Shown: positions 47,067 through 56,593, numbered from the stretch's first letter. The stretch is DNA of 64,000 nt from Devosia sp. RR2S18 (GCF_030177755.1 NZ_CP126539.1:2690001-2754000), one strand, 5' to 3'. The notes: generated by a model from the sequence alone, not told the origin. Translations and numbers: made by a program.

Positions 47067-50000
47067 CTACGACGGTAGGGAGCTTGATGCGTGCCCAGTT
47101 CGCACATCTCGTAGGCGTTGGCGATTTAAACCGCGGAGCGTGCCTGCAAGGCGGCGGCCCAGAACCGGATACGCGTGAATTTCTCGCCACTCGGCAGCGC
47201 GTGCAAGGACACTGCTCACCAACGGGGTGTTTGCCCGCAGGTCATAGGCCAGCTTCTTCAAGCCGTCAGCAAGCTCTCTCGGCGTGGCTCCGGGTAAGGC
47301 AAATACGACTTGCGATACGTCGTCAAAAATCGGCGAAGGAGTTACGGCTACAGCCTTCCCTACGGCCAGACCGTAGCGCACGGCGCCGCTCGCGGACTCG
47401 GCCGTGGCTTGATATGGATAGACGATGATTTCGCTAGTAGACAGCAGCTTCAAGCTTTCCGCATCGGACAAAAACTCCGTTGTAAGCCGAACCTGGTCTG
47501 AGAGGTTGTAGCGCGCGACCAGAGAGTGCGCCTCTTCGATAAGCTGATACGAGACCGCGGCAGGAAAAGCTGCGTTGACGAGATCGAGTTCGAAGCGGAA
47601 CCCCTCCTCCTTCAAGAGGCGAGCTGCTTCGATCAACTCGATTAGACCTTTGTTTGGAAGGAAGAAACCGTAGCTGGCTAGGCGCACTGGATCGCTCGGC
47701 AAGCGCTTCTTTGCCTTTACCTCAGGTGCTGCGAGGACGCCGTGAGGAAAGAGAGCAACATTATCGATGAGACCATGGGCCTTTAGCTGATTAAGATCCT
47801 TCACTGAGTGCACTAGTAGCCGATCGCAACGCATCAACGACTGTACAATGGCGGCTAGTCGCTTGTTTGGGTCATGCTGCGGATCGATGGTGGCGTGAAG
47901 CGTTACGACGACTGTCTTATCGGCGTCCTTCAGGCGCTTGATCAGCAAAGCAAATTGGTCCAGATCGAAAAACGCGTAGTTGAACTGAATGACGATGGTG
48001 TCGAGGCCGAACTCATCCACCGCTTGCATCAAGCGTGAAAAGTCGTCGACCTTTCCTTCACGCCAGCAGCGGCAAACATTATCCGGATCGTCGTCGGGTT
48101 CTTCATCTGGATCATCGGCAAGAATAAGCACCGGAATGTCCAGGCCTTCTAACAGATGTTCCGAATAGGTGGCGATACCGCACCGCTTGCGGAACGTGGT
48201 AACCCAACCAAGGCGAGGCTCGGCGATGAGGTCGTCGGTTGTTATGGAGCGCACCGCCTCAAGAGTGCGGGAGGCTACGTCGTCCCACGACCAATGACTT
48301 AGCAAGTCGAAGGTCTTCTTCGGACGCTTTTGCGCGACCGCTTCTTGCATCAGTTCCGCCAAGTGGTCGGGGTTTGGCTCTGCCCATGCGCTGATCGAAT
48401 TGCCAGCCTGATGGGTGGTGGCCGCGGCGAACGAATAGTCGATCAGCGAGGCGTTGTCTGAGGTGCAGAAGTCGAGGTGGCCACTCCATCCGGTAGCAAT
48501 TACATGTAGGCCGGCGAGCATGGCCTCGGCGATGGGCAGTCCAAAGCCTTCCGCTCGGCTCGGTGCGACTAACGTATCGCACTGCTCGTAAAGCCTCTTC
48601 AGCTGCGCGTCGGATAGGTCGTCCATAATGAGGGTAACAGGGGGGTAGTTCGGATTGGCGGACCGCAACTCCGACAGCTGCTGCTCTATGGTGTTGTGGG
48701 GATTCTGAAAGGTCTTGATGACAAGCAGAACATCATCAGCGCGAGTGAATGCCTCGCCGTAGCTCTTGAGTAGCACATCTGCCCCCTTGCGCGGAAAGCA
48801 AGAAGAGACATGAAGGAAAGTGTGCGCGGCGGTTTTGATTGTGTAGCTGGGATCGGCAACAACGCGGGCCCAATGATCCACACCATTGCCAACCACTGTG
48901 GCCGGCACCGACACGCCAGCATCGATCATGACCTTGCGAACGTGTTCGGAAGTGGCGGTGACGAACTGGAGATATTCGTTGAACCCCTCGGCATATGAGA
49001 AGGGAAACCCCGTCTCCTCCCACGCATAGCAGCTGAAGCCGTTGAGCTGTCCGGCCATGTCGGAAATACGCGGAGGATACATGTTGCGGGAAACTATTTC
49101 GGCCGCACGATCGGCCCCGTTTCGTGCGTGCAATGCTGCTACATCAGCATTATTGCGAAGGAACGTAGCATCGGCCTCGTAGTCGCCGGGCCCCTCTGAA
49201 GCGAATAGGGAGGCTCCAACGCCCTTTCGATCAAGGGCCAGGCCGAGTTCGCGGTTGACCAGCGCCAAACTGTAACTGCTGTCGAATGGCCCTTCTATGC
49301 GCCAACTCGGCTGAGCAGAAACGTTGATGGGACGTAGGCGATTTTCGACTGCCGTGCGGTTGGCAGCGGCAGCCTGAGCAAACTCTGCCAAGTCGGCGGA
49401 GCTTGGCGGTGAAAACTGGCTAGCGAGCCCTCTAACCCGTTCGATGAGACTGTGCTCTACGCGCTCGAGGCGAGCAACCGTCTTCGCCCAATCTTCAGGA
49501 TTAGCCGCTGGAAGCGCTGTGGCCCGCAGCTGGGTAAGCGCCTTTTCAGCACTGGAGGCCCAGGAGAAACGTTTCGCCTGCGACTTTCCTCGTTCAATCA
49601 GGCTGGCACGAAACGCCGCGTCGGTGAGGACACGCTCAAGACTGCTCCTGATGGCGTCCACCGAACGGGGATCAAACAGCGCGTCCGGATTGCCTATAAT
49701 CTCCGGTATGCTCGAGGCATTGGCACCAATGGTCGGTGCACCGCACTGCATTGCCTCTAGACACGGCAGCCCGAACCCTTCGTAGAGCGAAGGGAAAACG
49801 AAAGCGTCACAGATGTTGAGCAGTTTGATTAGCTCTGCGTCGGGGATAAAGCCCAACAGCTTGAGTGCATCCGGTGGCAGACCAGCTTGGCGGGCCTTAT
49901 CCTCAAGTTGCTGGCGCTCTCCTGCGGAAATCCCGCCGGCGAATACCAGCTGACGCCCCTGGCGCGTTACAAGTGGCAGGCGCGCGAACGCTTCTATCAG

Positions 50001-50720
50001 CCGATCAAGGTTCTTCCTTGGATCTGCACCACCCGTGTAGAATACGAAACGGCCAATAATACCATGGCGCCGTTTTACAGCGTCCCGCGCATCGGCAGAG
50101 AGGTTAAGCGGACGGAATTCGGGCTCAGCGCCTTCCGATGCGTTGATGACACGTTCGGCAGGGTATCGAGCGCGTTCTAAAAATTCACTCGATGTGTAGT
50201 TGGAGATCGTTATCACCGCCGCGGCGTCACTAATCTCGTTGAGCTTGGCATGGTAGTGCCGGCTGTAGTCAGGGCTTAGATAGCGTTCCGGGAGCGCGAG
50301 GGGTATAAGATCATGCACTGCCACTACGGTGGGTACAGTCGCAAGCCGCCCAATACTCAGCGTAGCATCATCACCATAACCCTCAAAAAAACTGGGAATG
50401 AACACCACGTCCGGTGCCAACATTTCAATATAGGCTTCACGCAGCAGTGCCGCGGCGCTGTAGCGCCAGCGGTGTTGTGGATCGACATCCCCTGCTTCGC
50501 CGAGCATACGCACGATGTGAAGATTTTGCTGCGGCACGGCCGCGAATCTCTGGCGCAATGGAATAAGCGTTTGGTCGAACTGGTCGTTAAGCAGAAGATG
50601 GACGTTGTCAGCTTCAGCTTGTCGTACGATTTCGCTCGCAATGTTGGAAGCGTATCGGCCCAGTCCCCGGAACCGACTCTCGTTCTGGCAGGCCTGCAAA
50701 TCGATCAGAATACGCGTCAT
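47067..50720 (-). CDS. Large glycosyltransferase with three GT-B (GT4-type) domains
   Basis: 1217 residues from an ATG that overlaps the methyltransferase stop (ATGA at 50717-50720); the open frame extends further upstream but only through that gene. Domain 1 (about 1-400) has RFVFYTGGADPRKNLDRLIE and FPSLYEGFGLPCLEAMQCGA. Domain 2 (about 460-820) has FLHVSSCFPRKGADVLLKSY and VAPSRAEGFGLPIAEAMLAG. Domain 3 (about 830-1200) starts RLGWVTTFRKRCGIATYSEH and has LASYGFFLPNKGLIELIEAA. The first two keep the E-x7-E donor motif; the third has a weaker one. Such chains act as polymerising mannosyltransferases (WbdA-like) in ABC-dependent O-antigen synthesis. It is probably a cytosolic, membrane-attached polymerase. 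Confidence 0.9.
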   Translation of the reverse strand: MTRILIDLQACQNESRFRGLGRYASNIASEIVRQAEADNVHLLLNDQFDQTLIPLRQRFAAVPQQNLHIVRMLGEAGDVDPQHRWRYSAAALLREAYIEMLAPDVVFIPSFFEGYGDDATLSIGRLATVPTVVAVHDLIPLALPERYLSPDYSRHYHAKLNEISDAAAVITISNYTSSEFLERARYPAERVINASEGAEPEFRPLNLSADARDAVKRRHGIIGRFVFYTGGADPRKNLDRLIEAFARLPLVTRQGRQLVFAGGISAGERQQLEDKARQAGLPPDALKLLGFIPDAELIKLLNICDAFVFPSLYEGFGLPCLEAMQCGAPTIGANASSIPEIIGNPDALFDPRSVDAIRSSLERVLTDAAFRASLIERGKSQAKRFSWASSAEKALTQLRATALPAANPEDWAKTVARLERVEHSLIERVRGLASQFSPPSSADLAEFAQAAAANRTAVENRLRPINVSAQPSWRIEGPFDSSYSLALVNRELGLALDRKGVGASLFASEGPGDYEADATFLRNNADVAALHARNGADRAAEIVSRNMYPPRISDMAGQLNGFSCYAWEETGFPFSYAEGFNEYLQFVTATSEHVRKVMIDAGVSVPATVVGNGVDHWARVVADPSYTIKTAAHTFLHVSSCFPRKGADVLLKSYGEAFTRADDVLLVIKTFQNPHNTIEQQLSELRSANPNYPPVTLIMDDLSDAQLKRLYEQCDTLVAPSRAEGFGLPIAEAMLAGLHVIATGWSGHLDFCTSDNASLIDYSFAAATTHQAGNSISAWAEPNPDHLAELMQEAVAQKRPKKTFDLLSHWSWDDVASRTLEAVRSITTDDLIAEPRLGWVTTFRKRCGIATYSEHLLEGLDIPVLILADDPDEEPDDDPDNVCRCWREGKVDDFSRLMQAVDEFGLDTIVIQFNYAFFDLDQFALLIKRLKDADKTVVVTLHATIDPQHDPNKRLAAIVQSLMRCDRLLVHSVKDLNQLKAHGLIDNVALFPHGVLAAPEVKAKKRLPSDPVRLASYGFFLPNKGLIELIEAARLLKEEGFRFELDLVNAAFPAAVSYQLIEEAHSLVARYNLSDQVRLTTEFLSDAESLKLLSTSEIIVYPYQATAESASGAVRYGLAVGKAVAVTPSPIFDDVSQVVFALPGATPRELADGLKKLAYDLRANTPLVSSVLARAAEWREIHAYPVLGRRLAGTLRGLNRQRLRDVRTGHASSSLPS

Positions 50721-51910
50721 CGAATTCCACTGTCCGGCTTCTCGGAGAGCCGAAGGTAAATGCTGGTCGCTCGGGGCGACAGCAGGCGCTCGTCGAGAAG
50801 TTGATGATAAGGAAGCCCAGCAGACTGCGCAGCCCGCAAATCTCCATAAATCAGTCGCTGAGCGCGCGTAAAGAGCCCCGGAAAATGGAGCTTGAGCTTC
50901 CGAGCGAGCCAACGCGTATGTGGCAGCTTAAGAGCCGACTGTACGGACTCGCGTAGAATTCGGCGGGTGAAGCTTCGGCCCCGCTGAACCAATGTTCCAG
51001 CAGCTCGGACGGGGGCGCTCACCCGCCAGGAAGTGCTTTCGTAAACCGCCCGGAGTTCCGCAGCTTGATCTTCCAGCCTGCGCTCCATCGCATGTTGTGC
51101 TGACCGTAGCTCCGCGAGATCATCGCGCAACTCGCGCTTTGCCCTCTCGACAGAACGATCTTCAATCGAGGCTTCGAACCGGCTCGATAGAGTATCGAGG
51201 GTGAGGCCCCGATCCACGGCGAACACTACACTGGCTGAGGCCATGACGTGCTCCGGACCACTCTTCTGAGCCACAAGAGCATAGTCCGGACTGACCCCGC
51301 CGAGAACGTCGAGCAGGCGGGCGGTATCCCTCTCACTCAAGCCAGGACTCTCTTGCAGGCGCAATATCTCTGCGCGGGCAAAACCATAATAGCGCGCCAG
51401 GAAGGACATTAGGCCAGGCGGCAACGGCTTATTGTGAGTTGGATCCATGTGGAAGCTTAAGCTGCCGACATGGAGATTCTCGGCGTTAGGCGTTTCGAGG
51501 ATCAATAAGCCTCCAGGCCGCAGAGCGCGCATGGCCTGACGAAACACCTCTTGCAAAACGTCGAAAGGCAAGTGCTCGGCGATATGAAATCCGGACACAA
51601 TCGAGAGACTGTCGTCCGGCTCCCCAGCAAGATATGCGATCGCATCGCCATTTGTAGCGGGGAGCCCACGTACAAAGCATTCGGCCAACATGCCCTCGTC
51701 GAGGTCCACGCCATGCGCTGAAAAACCATAGGACAGGGCCAGCTCAAGCCACTCACCGCGCCCGCACCCCAGGTCCAGAACCCTGCCCCCAGGCGCCTCC
51801 TTGGCGATGACGCGCAAAAAGGCCCCATAGCCTCGCTCCAGCCGACCGGCAATCTCTTCGCGGCTGCCGCGAAAAGCTTGTTCGAAAGCATGATAGAAGT
51901 TCTGGCTCAC
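50717..51910 (-). CDS. SAM-dependent methyltransferase, probable O-chain terminator (WbdD-like N-terminal part)
   Basis: 397 residues from a GTG at 51910 that overlaps the wzt stop as GTGA, with GGAG just upstream; an ATG at 51940 would overlap wzt by 34 bases. Class I methyltransferase fold: VLDLGCGRGEWLELALSYGF (SAM motif I), HGVDLDEGM, and PGGLLILETPNAENLHVGSL. A coiled coil at about 250-290 (ERAKRELRDDLAELRSAQHA) leads to YESTSWRVSAPVRA. In WbdD-type systems a methyl group caps the polymannose chain and sets its length, and the coiled coil measures or tethers. The kinase domain of WbdD is absent. Confidence 0.82.
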   Translation of the reverse strand: MSQNFYHAFEQAFRGSREEIAGRLERGYGAFLRVIAKEAPGGRVLDLGCGRGEWLELALSYGFSAHGVDLDEGMLAECFVRGLPATNGDAIAYLAGEPDDSLSIVSGFHIAEHLPFDVLQEVFRQAMRALRPGGLLILETPNAENLHVGSLSFHMDPTHNKPLPPGLMSFLARYYGFARAEILRLQESPGLSERDTARLLDVLGGVSPDYALVAQKSGPEHVMASASVVFAVDRGLTLDTLSSRFEASIEDRSVERAKRELRDDLAELRSAQHAMERRLEDQAAELRAVYESTSWRVSAPVRAAGTLVQRGRSFTRRILRESVQSALKLPHTRWLARKLKLHFPGLFTRAQRLIYGDLRAAQSAGLPYHQLLDERLLSPRATSIYLRLSEKPDSGIR

Positions 51911-53124
51911 CGCTCCATCTCCAAAGTTGGTGGTATCCACGCGATGCCAACAAACTCGGAGTGCCTGAGGTTAACCACACTGAAAGTGACCGCTAGATCC
52001 TGCCACTGATAGTTACGGGAAATGTGGGTATCTTTATCGTGAAGCGCCACGGCAATGGAGTAATTGCCATATCCGATGTTCACAGGGAATCGGAACTTGA
52101 AGGTGACTTTTTCGCCGGCGGCAACGTTAGTGAGCGGTTGACCCAATTGGTAGGTGTTGGTGCCAAAGATCGGCGTTCCGAGTCGGTCCTTCAGCATGTA
52201 GCCGGCGACAAGTTCTCCGACGGGCTGGTTAGCTCTCGCGACCACTCGCAACACCGCCTCGCTTCCGACGGTGAGCATCTCCGTTGGGCGACCCTCATCA
52301 TCAAGCAGGGTCACGTCCTCGATTGTGACTTCCCCCGAGCCGGATCGGGTTCGAACCCTACCCTTCTCGTCGGTGGTCTGCTCGAGCAGATGCCCCTCCT
52401 TCTGTGCCACCAGAGCATTGTATAGGTCGAGCACTTCCTCGGGCGCTCCATCGCTACGGACCTGGCCAGAGTCGATGAGGATCGCCCGATTGCAGAGCGA
52501 AATGATAGACGCTCTGTCGTGAGATACCAGCAGCAGGGTGGTCCCTGCCGTTCGAAACTCTCGTATGCGATTGAAGCTCTTGTGCTGAAAATAAGCGTCG
52601 CCGACGGATAGGGCCTCGTCCACAATCAAGATTTCGGGGCGAACCGCGGTCGCGACGGCGAATGCCAGGCGAACCTGCATGCCACTCGAATACACCCGGA
52701 TCGGCTGATCGAAGTAGCTGCCAATCTCAGCGAATGCTTCGATTCCACCGATCAGGCTATCAATCTGCTCCTGCGAAAACCCCATGAGCCCGGCTGAATT
52801 GTAGACGTTTTGACGCCCTGTCATATCGGGATTGAAGCCCATCCCCAGTTCAAGCAGGGCCGCGACGCGCCCGTTCAGCGACACCGATCCCTTGGTGGGC
52901 TGCATGGTACCCGTGATGATCTTGAGGAGGGTACTCTTGCCCGCGCCGTTTTGACCAACAATTCCAACAGCTTCTCCAGGCTCAATGTCAAATTTGATCC
53001 CCTTCAGAATGTCAGTTTGGCCACGCAGCCGGGGTGCAGCGCCGAACCATGACAGGATGCGTCCCCATTCACTGCGATAGGTGAAAAAGCTCTTGTGGAC
53101 GTCGTCCACGCGGATTGCAGTCAT
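51907..53124 (-). CDS. wzt: Polysaccharide ABC exporter ATPase with glycan-binding C-terminal domain
   Basis: 405 residues. The ABC domain (1-240) has Walker A GQNGAGKST at 57-65, signature YSSGMQVRLAFA and Walker B ILIVDEALSVGD. Residues 265-395 match the Wzt C-terminal beta-sandwich that reads the modified chain end (VTIEDVTLLDDEGRPTEMLT, KFRFPVNIGYGNYSIAVALH). With Wzm it moves the lipid-linked polysaccharide across the inner membrane. It overlaps wzm and the methyltransferase by four bases each, so export and capping are made together. Confidence 0.95.
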   Translation of the reverse strand: MTAIRVDDVHKSFFTYRSEWGRILSWFGAAPRLRGQTDILKGIKFDIEPGEAVGIVGQNGAGKSTLLKIITGTMQPTKGSVSLNGRVAALLELGMGFNPDMTGRQNVYNSAGLMGFSQEQIDSLIGGIEAFAEIGSYFDQPIRVYSSGMQVRLAFAVATAVRPEILIVDEALSVGDAYFQHKSFNRIREFRTAGTTLLLVSHDRASIISLCNRAILIDSGQVRSDGAPEEVLDLYNALVAQKEGHLLEQTTDEKGRVRTRSGSGEVTIEDVTLLDDEGRPTEMLTVGSEAVLRVVARANQPVGELVAGYMLKDRLGTPIFGTNTYQLGQPLTNVAAGEKVTFKFRFPVNIGYGNYSIAVALHDKDTHISRNYQWQDLAVTFSVVNLRHSEFVGIAWIPPTLEMER

Positions 53125-53915
53125 AGTACGTCCACGATGTCAGAATTGGCACGGCGGAACACAAACAGGGCGACAAAACAAAGGGTTAGCGCGAGGAGAG
53201 CGATGGCGGCGATGGCGGGGAGGTTGGGAGGTTGGTGGTAGAGGACAATGCTGTGATAGCTCTCGACCAGAATATAGAGCGGGTTGAGGGCTAGTATCCG
53301 CCGATAGGTTTCGGGCACAACATTGGCGGGATAGACGATAGGCGTGAACCAGAACAGCAACTGGATAATAATGGGGACGACCTGTTCGACATCGCGCACG
53401 AAGACATTGATGACGCCCAGTATCAGACCGGTTCCGGCAGCGAGTGCGGCGATGATGGGGACCAGGAGAAAGTAGTACATCAGGTATGGCGTGACGAAAT
53501 GCCCGAGAAACAGGAAAATCACGTTCATCACCAGAAACAATGCGAGATTATTCACCAAGGCCGAACCAATGGCGATGATGGGCAAAGTCATGCGCGGGAA
53601 GTTCACCTTCTTGAGCGCATTGGCGTTGTTGATGAAGATCTTGAGGCAGCGGTCGAGGATTTCTACGAACAGGTTCCACGCCAGTAGACCCGCCATGAGA
53701 TAGACGGCGTAACCATAGGTGGAATCAACACCTGGCAGCCGCGAGGACAGGAGATTGGAGAGGATGAAGGCATAGATCAGAACTTGAGACAGTGGCTGAA
53801 GAACCACCCACAAACCCCCGAGCCGGCTGCGAATGAAGCGCGTCAGGAAGTCGTTGCGGATCGAGGTCAGTATGAAAAACCGGTACTGCCAAAGGCTGCG
53901 GAGCAGACCGTTCAT
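53121..53915 (-). CDS. wzm: Polysaccharide ABC exporter permease
   Basis: 264 residues, six predicted transmembrane helices of the ABC-2 type (LWVVLQPLSQVLIYAFILSN, LFLVMNVIFLFLGHFV, IIIQLLFWFTPIVYP). The family features LGGLWVVLQP and ALNPLYILVESYHSIVLYHQ are present. It forms the membrane channel with Wzt. Coupled by ATGA overlaps at both ends. Confidence 0.94.
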   Translation of the reverse strand: MNGLLRSLWQYRFFILTSIRNDFLTRFIRSRLGGLWVVLQPLSQVLIYAFILSNLLSSRLPGVDSTYGYAVYLMAGLLAWNLFVEILDRCLKIFINNANALKKVNFPRMTLPIIAIGSALVNNLALFLVMNVIFLFLGHFVTPYLMYYFLLVPIIAALAAGTGLILGVINVFVRDVEQVVPIIIQLLFWFTPIVYPANVVPETYRRILALNPLYILVESYHSIVLYHQPPNLPAIAAIALLALTLCFVALFVFRRANSDIVDVL

Positions 53916-55585
53916 GTGGATCTTCCGAGAAATACCGGGCCCCGTATAGGCCCGCCGATAGCACTTTGCAAGTTTAGCCTTGCCGTGCCGATTGTCACAC
54001 CGCCCTTGGTTGCGGGCCTCAAAGCGGGAACAAATGCTAACGGAACGTGCACAGTGAGGGCCTGAACTGCTGTCAAACCGCTAAAGCACGAGGTCGGGGG
54101 AAACTGGCGCTGGTAGATCCACACCTGGTGGTCTCCCGGACACGCCATGATCTCATCGGGGGTGCCGAACCGCTCGAGATAGTCGGCGGGCAGGTTTGCG
54201 GTCAGCACGAAGTTGGGGCGGAAGGGTTCGCCATCGGTGCGCCGGTCGCGCCAGCGCGCGGTGAAGTTGATATGAGTGTTGAGCCCGGCCTGGGAGAGGT
54301 GGATGGCGCCGCCCGACAGGAAGATGACGGATTTGGCGTAGTCGTAATCGGCATAACCGTCGGTGAGGCCACGCTGCTCGAGACAGGCAATCAGTGGCGC
54401 GTGCTGGCCGGTGCGGAATGCAGTGAGGAGGCTCGGCGACAACCAGAGGGCCAGAACGCCGAGAGCCAGCCCGACGCCACCAGCCAGCAGGCGGAGGCGC
54501 CCTGCCCGCAGCAGCCGCAGTGGTGGCGGCAAGAGGAGCAGCGGCGCTAAATACACAATGGCGATCATGTAGCGCAGCTTGGAGGGGTGATCGATGGCCC
54601 CGACCAGTATGGGCAGCACGAGGACGGCCAGGGTCGACAGGGTGAGAAGAAGCGTCTGCACCTGGCGCTCGCTGACGCTGCGGCGCGCGAACAGCTCGCC
54701 GATGGTGGCCAGCAGGAGGACGATGCTGACGAGCGCAGCAAGGCTATAGGCAAAGAGCGCGCCGTCGCCATCGGCCAGCCCCTCCCCCAGCACGCGGAAG
54801 AACTCGCGGGCCGCATCGAGGGGGCTCACGGCAAAGAGCTCCGCCTGGGAGCTGGGGAAGGGCTTGACCCGTTCGGCCAGGTAAGCGGCGACGCCGAGGA
54901 GGCTGACGAGACCGGGCGCCAGGAGGCGGCGCGGCTGGCGCGCCACGAGGGCGAGAAGCCCGGCTGTCGCGGCCAGAGGCGCGACAAACCAAACGAGGAA
55001 GATGGGATCGGAATAGACGGTCGCCACGGTGATGGCGCAGAGGACCGGGAGGGCAATCGGCGCCCTGCCCCGCACCAGGACTTGGGCGGCCAATCCAATC
55101 GCGACCAGCAGCATCAGCGTCGCGCCGGTGTGGATATAGATCGAGGCGGCGTAGTTGAGGAGCCATTGGATGGGCCGCCCGGCTACAAGGGTGATGAGGA
55201 CGAGCCCGGCGCCGTAAAGGATAATTGCGGGCGTCGGAGTGAGGCCGAGCGCAGTGCCGAGCAGCAAACCGCCGGCAAGGGCGAAGGCCCCGAGTAGGAG
55301 GAGGCTCGCCAGCACGATGGCGACCCGGCCGTCGATGGGCAACAGCGCGGTCAGCGCAAAAAGCCAATCGGGAAAGGCGTAGAGCGCGGCCGAACTCACC
55401 CAATCGAACAAGGAGCCGCCCGTAGCGAGGTCCCGCACCAGCAGGAAGGGATGGACGAAATCGCCATCGAAGAGGCGGTAGGGATATTCGCCCGCAGACA
55501 TCAGGGCCGTGGCATAGGCGAGCGCCACCAGGGTGGCGGCGAGGAGCGCGGTGACGGCGGCGGTTATGGGCTTGGACGCGGACAT
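53912..55585 (-). CDS. Polytopic membrane protein, GT-C-like, first gene of the export operon
   Basis: 557 residues with about ten hydrophobic segments over 1-395 and a soluble C-terminal part of about 160 residues. An acidic motif after the first helix (YRLFDGDFVHPFLLVRDL) is in the position of the catalytic Asp of GT-C glycosyltransferases, but the family is not certain. Overlap with wzm (ATGA) ties it to export. It could transfer a side-group sugar in the periplasm. Its coding sequence looks richer in G+C than the neighbouring sugar-transferase genes. Confidence 0.6.
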   Translation of the reverse strand: MSASKPITAAVTALLAATLVALAYATALMSAGEYPYRLFDGDFVHPFLLVRDLATGGSLFDWVSSAALYAFPDWLFALTALLPIDGRVAIVLASLLLLGAFALAGGLLLGTALGLTPTPAIILYGAGLVLITLVAGRPIQWLLNYAASIYIHTGATLMLLVAIGLAAQVLVRGRAPIALPVLCAITVATVYSDPIFLVWFVAPLAATAGLLALVARQPRRLLAPGLVSLLGVAAYLAERVKPFPSSQAELFAVSPLDAAREFFRVLGEGLADGDGALFAYSLAALVSIVLLLATIGELFARRSVSERQVQTLLLTLSTLAVLVLPILVGAIDHPSKLRYMIAIVYLAPLLLLPPPLRLLRAGRLRLLAGGVGLALGVLALWLSPSLLTAFRTGQHAPLIACLEQRGLTDGYADYDYAKSVIFLSGGAIHLSQAGLNTHINFTARWRDRRTDGEPFRPNFVLTANLPADYLERFGTPDEIMACPGDHQVWIYQRQFPPTSCFSGLTAVQALTVHVPLAFVPALRPATKGGVTIGTARLNLQSAIGGPIRGPVFLGRST

Positions 55586-55801
55586 GGCTGCGGCGGGTGA
55601 GCGATAGGACCTCTATAGGGGAGGCTCGGGGGCACGGCAAACATTTGGTGAGCGGGGGAGTGGAAACAGGGGTCCCGCTGCGCGGGAATGACATGGTGGG
55701 TGGAGGGGGCTGCGGGTCACCCCACTCTAGCTTTGCTACGGCCTGGGAGGCCGAGCGGCGCTACCCTCCCCTTCATGGGGAGGGTCAAAAAGTGCGCGTG
55801 G

Positions 55802-56035
55802 CTACTTGGTGCGGACCAGGCAATCGCGTTCGCCGACCAGTCCATAATTCTCCCGAAGCACCGTTTCGGCTTCGGCAGCGGAGAGCTCGGGCAGCGAGTG
55901 ACTTCCCCCGCGGGGCAAGTGGAGCGTCGAACCCTCCAAACGATAGCCGCGCTCGCCGCCCTGCTCGGGATAGGTGCAGGGGGCTGCGGACACACCGGGC
56001 ACGGCAAGGGTGAGGACAATAAGGGGGATCAGCAT
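55802..56035 (-). CDS. Small secreted protein of 77 residues
   Basis: ATG at 56035 with AAGGAG at good spacing. Signal peptide MLIPLIVLTLAVPGVSA, then a short mature domain with two cysteines (APCTYPEQ, GERDCLVRTK) that could form a disulfide. No family recognised. It lies upstream of the export operon on the same strand. Confidence 0.6.
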   Translation of the reverse strand: MLIPLIVLTLAVPGVSAAPCTYPEQGGERGYRLEGSTLHLPRGGSHSLPELSAAEAETVLRENYGLVGERDCLVRTK

Positions 56036-56148
56036 GGCGGATAGCTCCTTGTGGGATGGCACGCAAAGCATGGCGATGCGGCAATCTCGTGACCCCTTCC
56101 CAGGCCACCGGGATCGGCTTGGCAGCTGGTGGGCAGCAAGCTTGCGCC

Positions 56149-56346
56149 CTATTGCTCCTGGGCCGGCATAGCCGCCTGCAAGGCTCTCGCATAGGCCGCG
56201 CGAGCAGTCTGGAGAATGGCAAGGGTCTGCTGGGCTTCGGCGATCTTTTAATCGACCACCTGCAGATTGGTGATCTGGCTCCGTGCCTCTTCGGACAAGG
56301 CAGCGAGATCGAATTGCTTGCCGTCGATGGTGATGGTTGCGCCTGT
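56149..56346 (-). pseudogene. DUF6447-like small protein, nonsense codon and lost start
   Basis: The minus strand reads ATITIDGKQFDLAALSEEAR, then SQITNLQVVD, a TAA at 56248-56250, then KIAEAQQTLAILQTARAAYA and RALQAAMPAQEQ with stop at 56149. This is the pattern of short DUF6447 proteins found in polysaccharide loci, which normally have a Gln at the TAA position. An IS3 element begins at 56347, right at the start codon. Confidence 0.6.
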
Positions 56347-56593
56347 TGTGAATAGCCCCTAGATTTGTAGACGCCTTCTTCCCTAATTTTGAGGCAAGGA
56401 GGCCTACATGGGCAGAGGCAATTTTAGCGACGAGTTCAAACGGGACGCGGTGCGTCAGATCACCGAGCGGGGGTATCCCGTTTCGGAGGTGTCGCAGCGT
56501 CTGGGCGTGAGTGCCCATTCGCTCTACGAGTGGCGCAAGAAATATGCATCGGATATTCTTTCATCCCAAGTTGCGCTAAGTCGGGAGGATTGA
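56347..56593 (+). mobile_element. IS3-family 5' fragment with partial OrfA
   Basis: The left end TGTGAATAGCCCC begins at about 56347. An orfA starts at 56408 behind AGGAGG and encodes 61 residues (GNFSDEFKRDAVRQITERGY, VSQRLGVSAHSLYEWRKKY) before the sequence leaves the family. The right part of the element is missing; 56594-56738 holds nothing recognisable. Confidence 0.75.

Noticed and set aside
47067-50912. 1281-residue start for the large glycosyltransferase.
   Set aside because: The extra residues lie within the methyltransferase gene; the ATG at 50720 overlaps its stop as ATGA and begins the typical MTRILIDLQ sequence.
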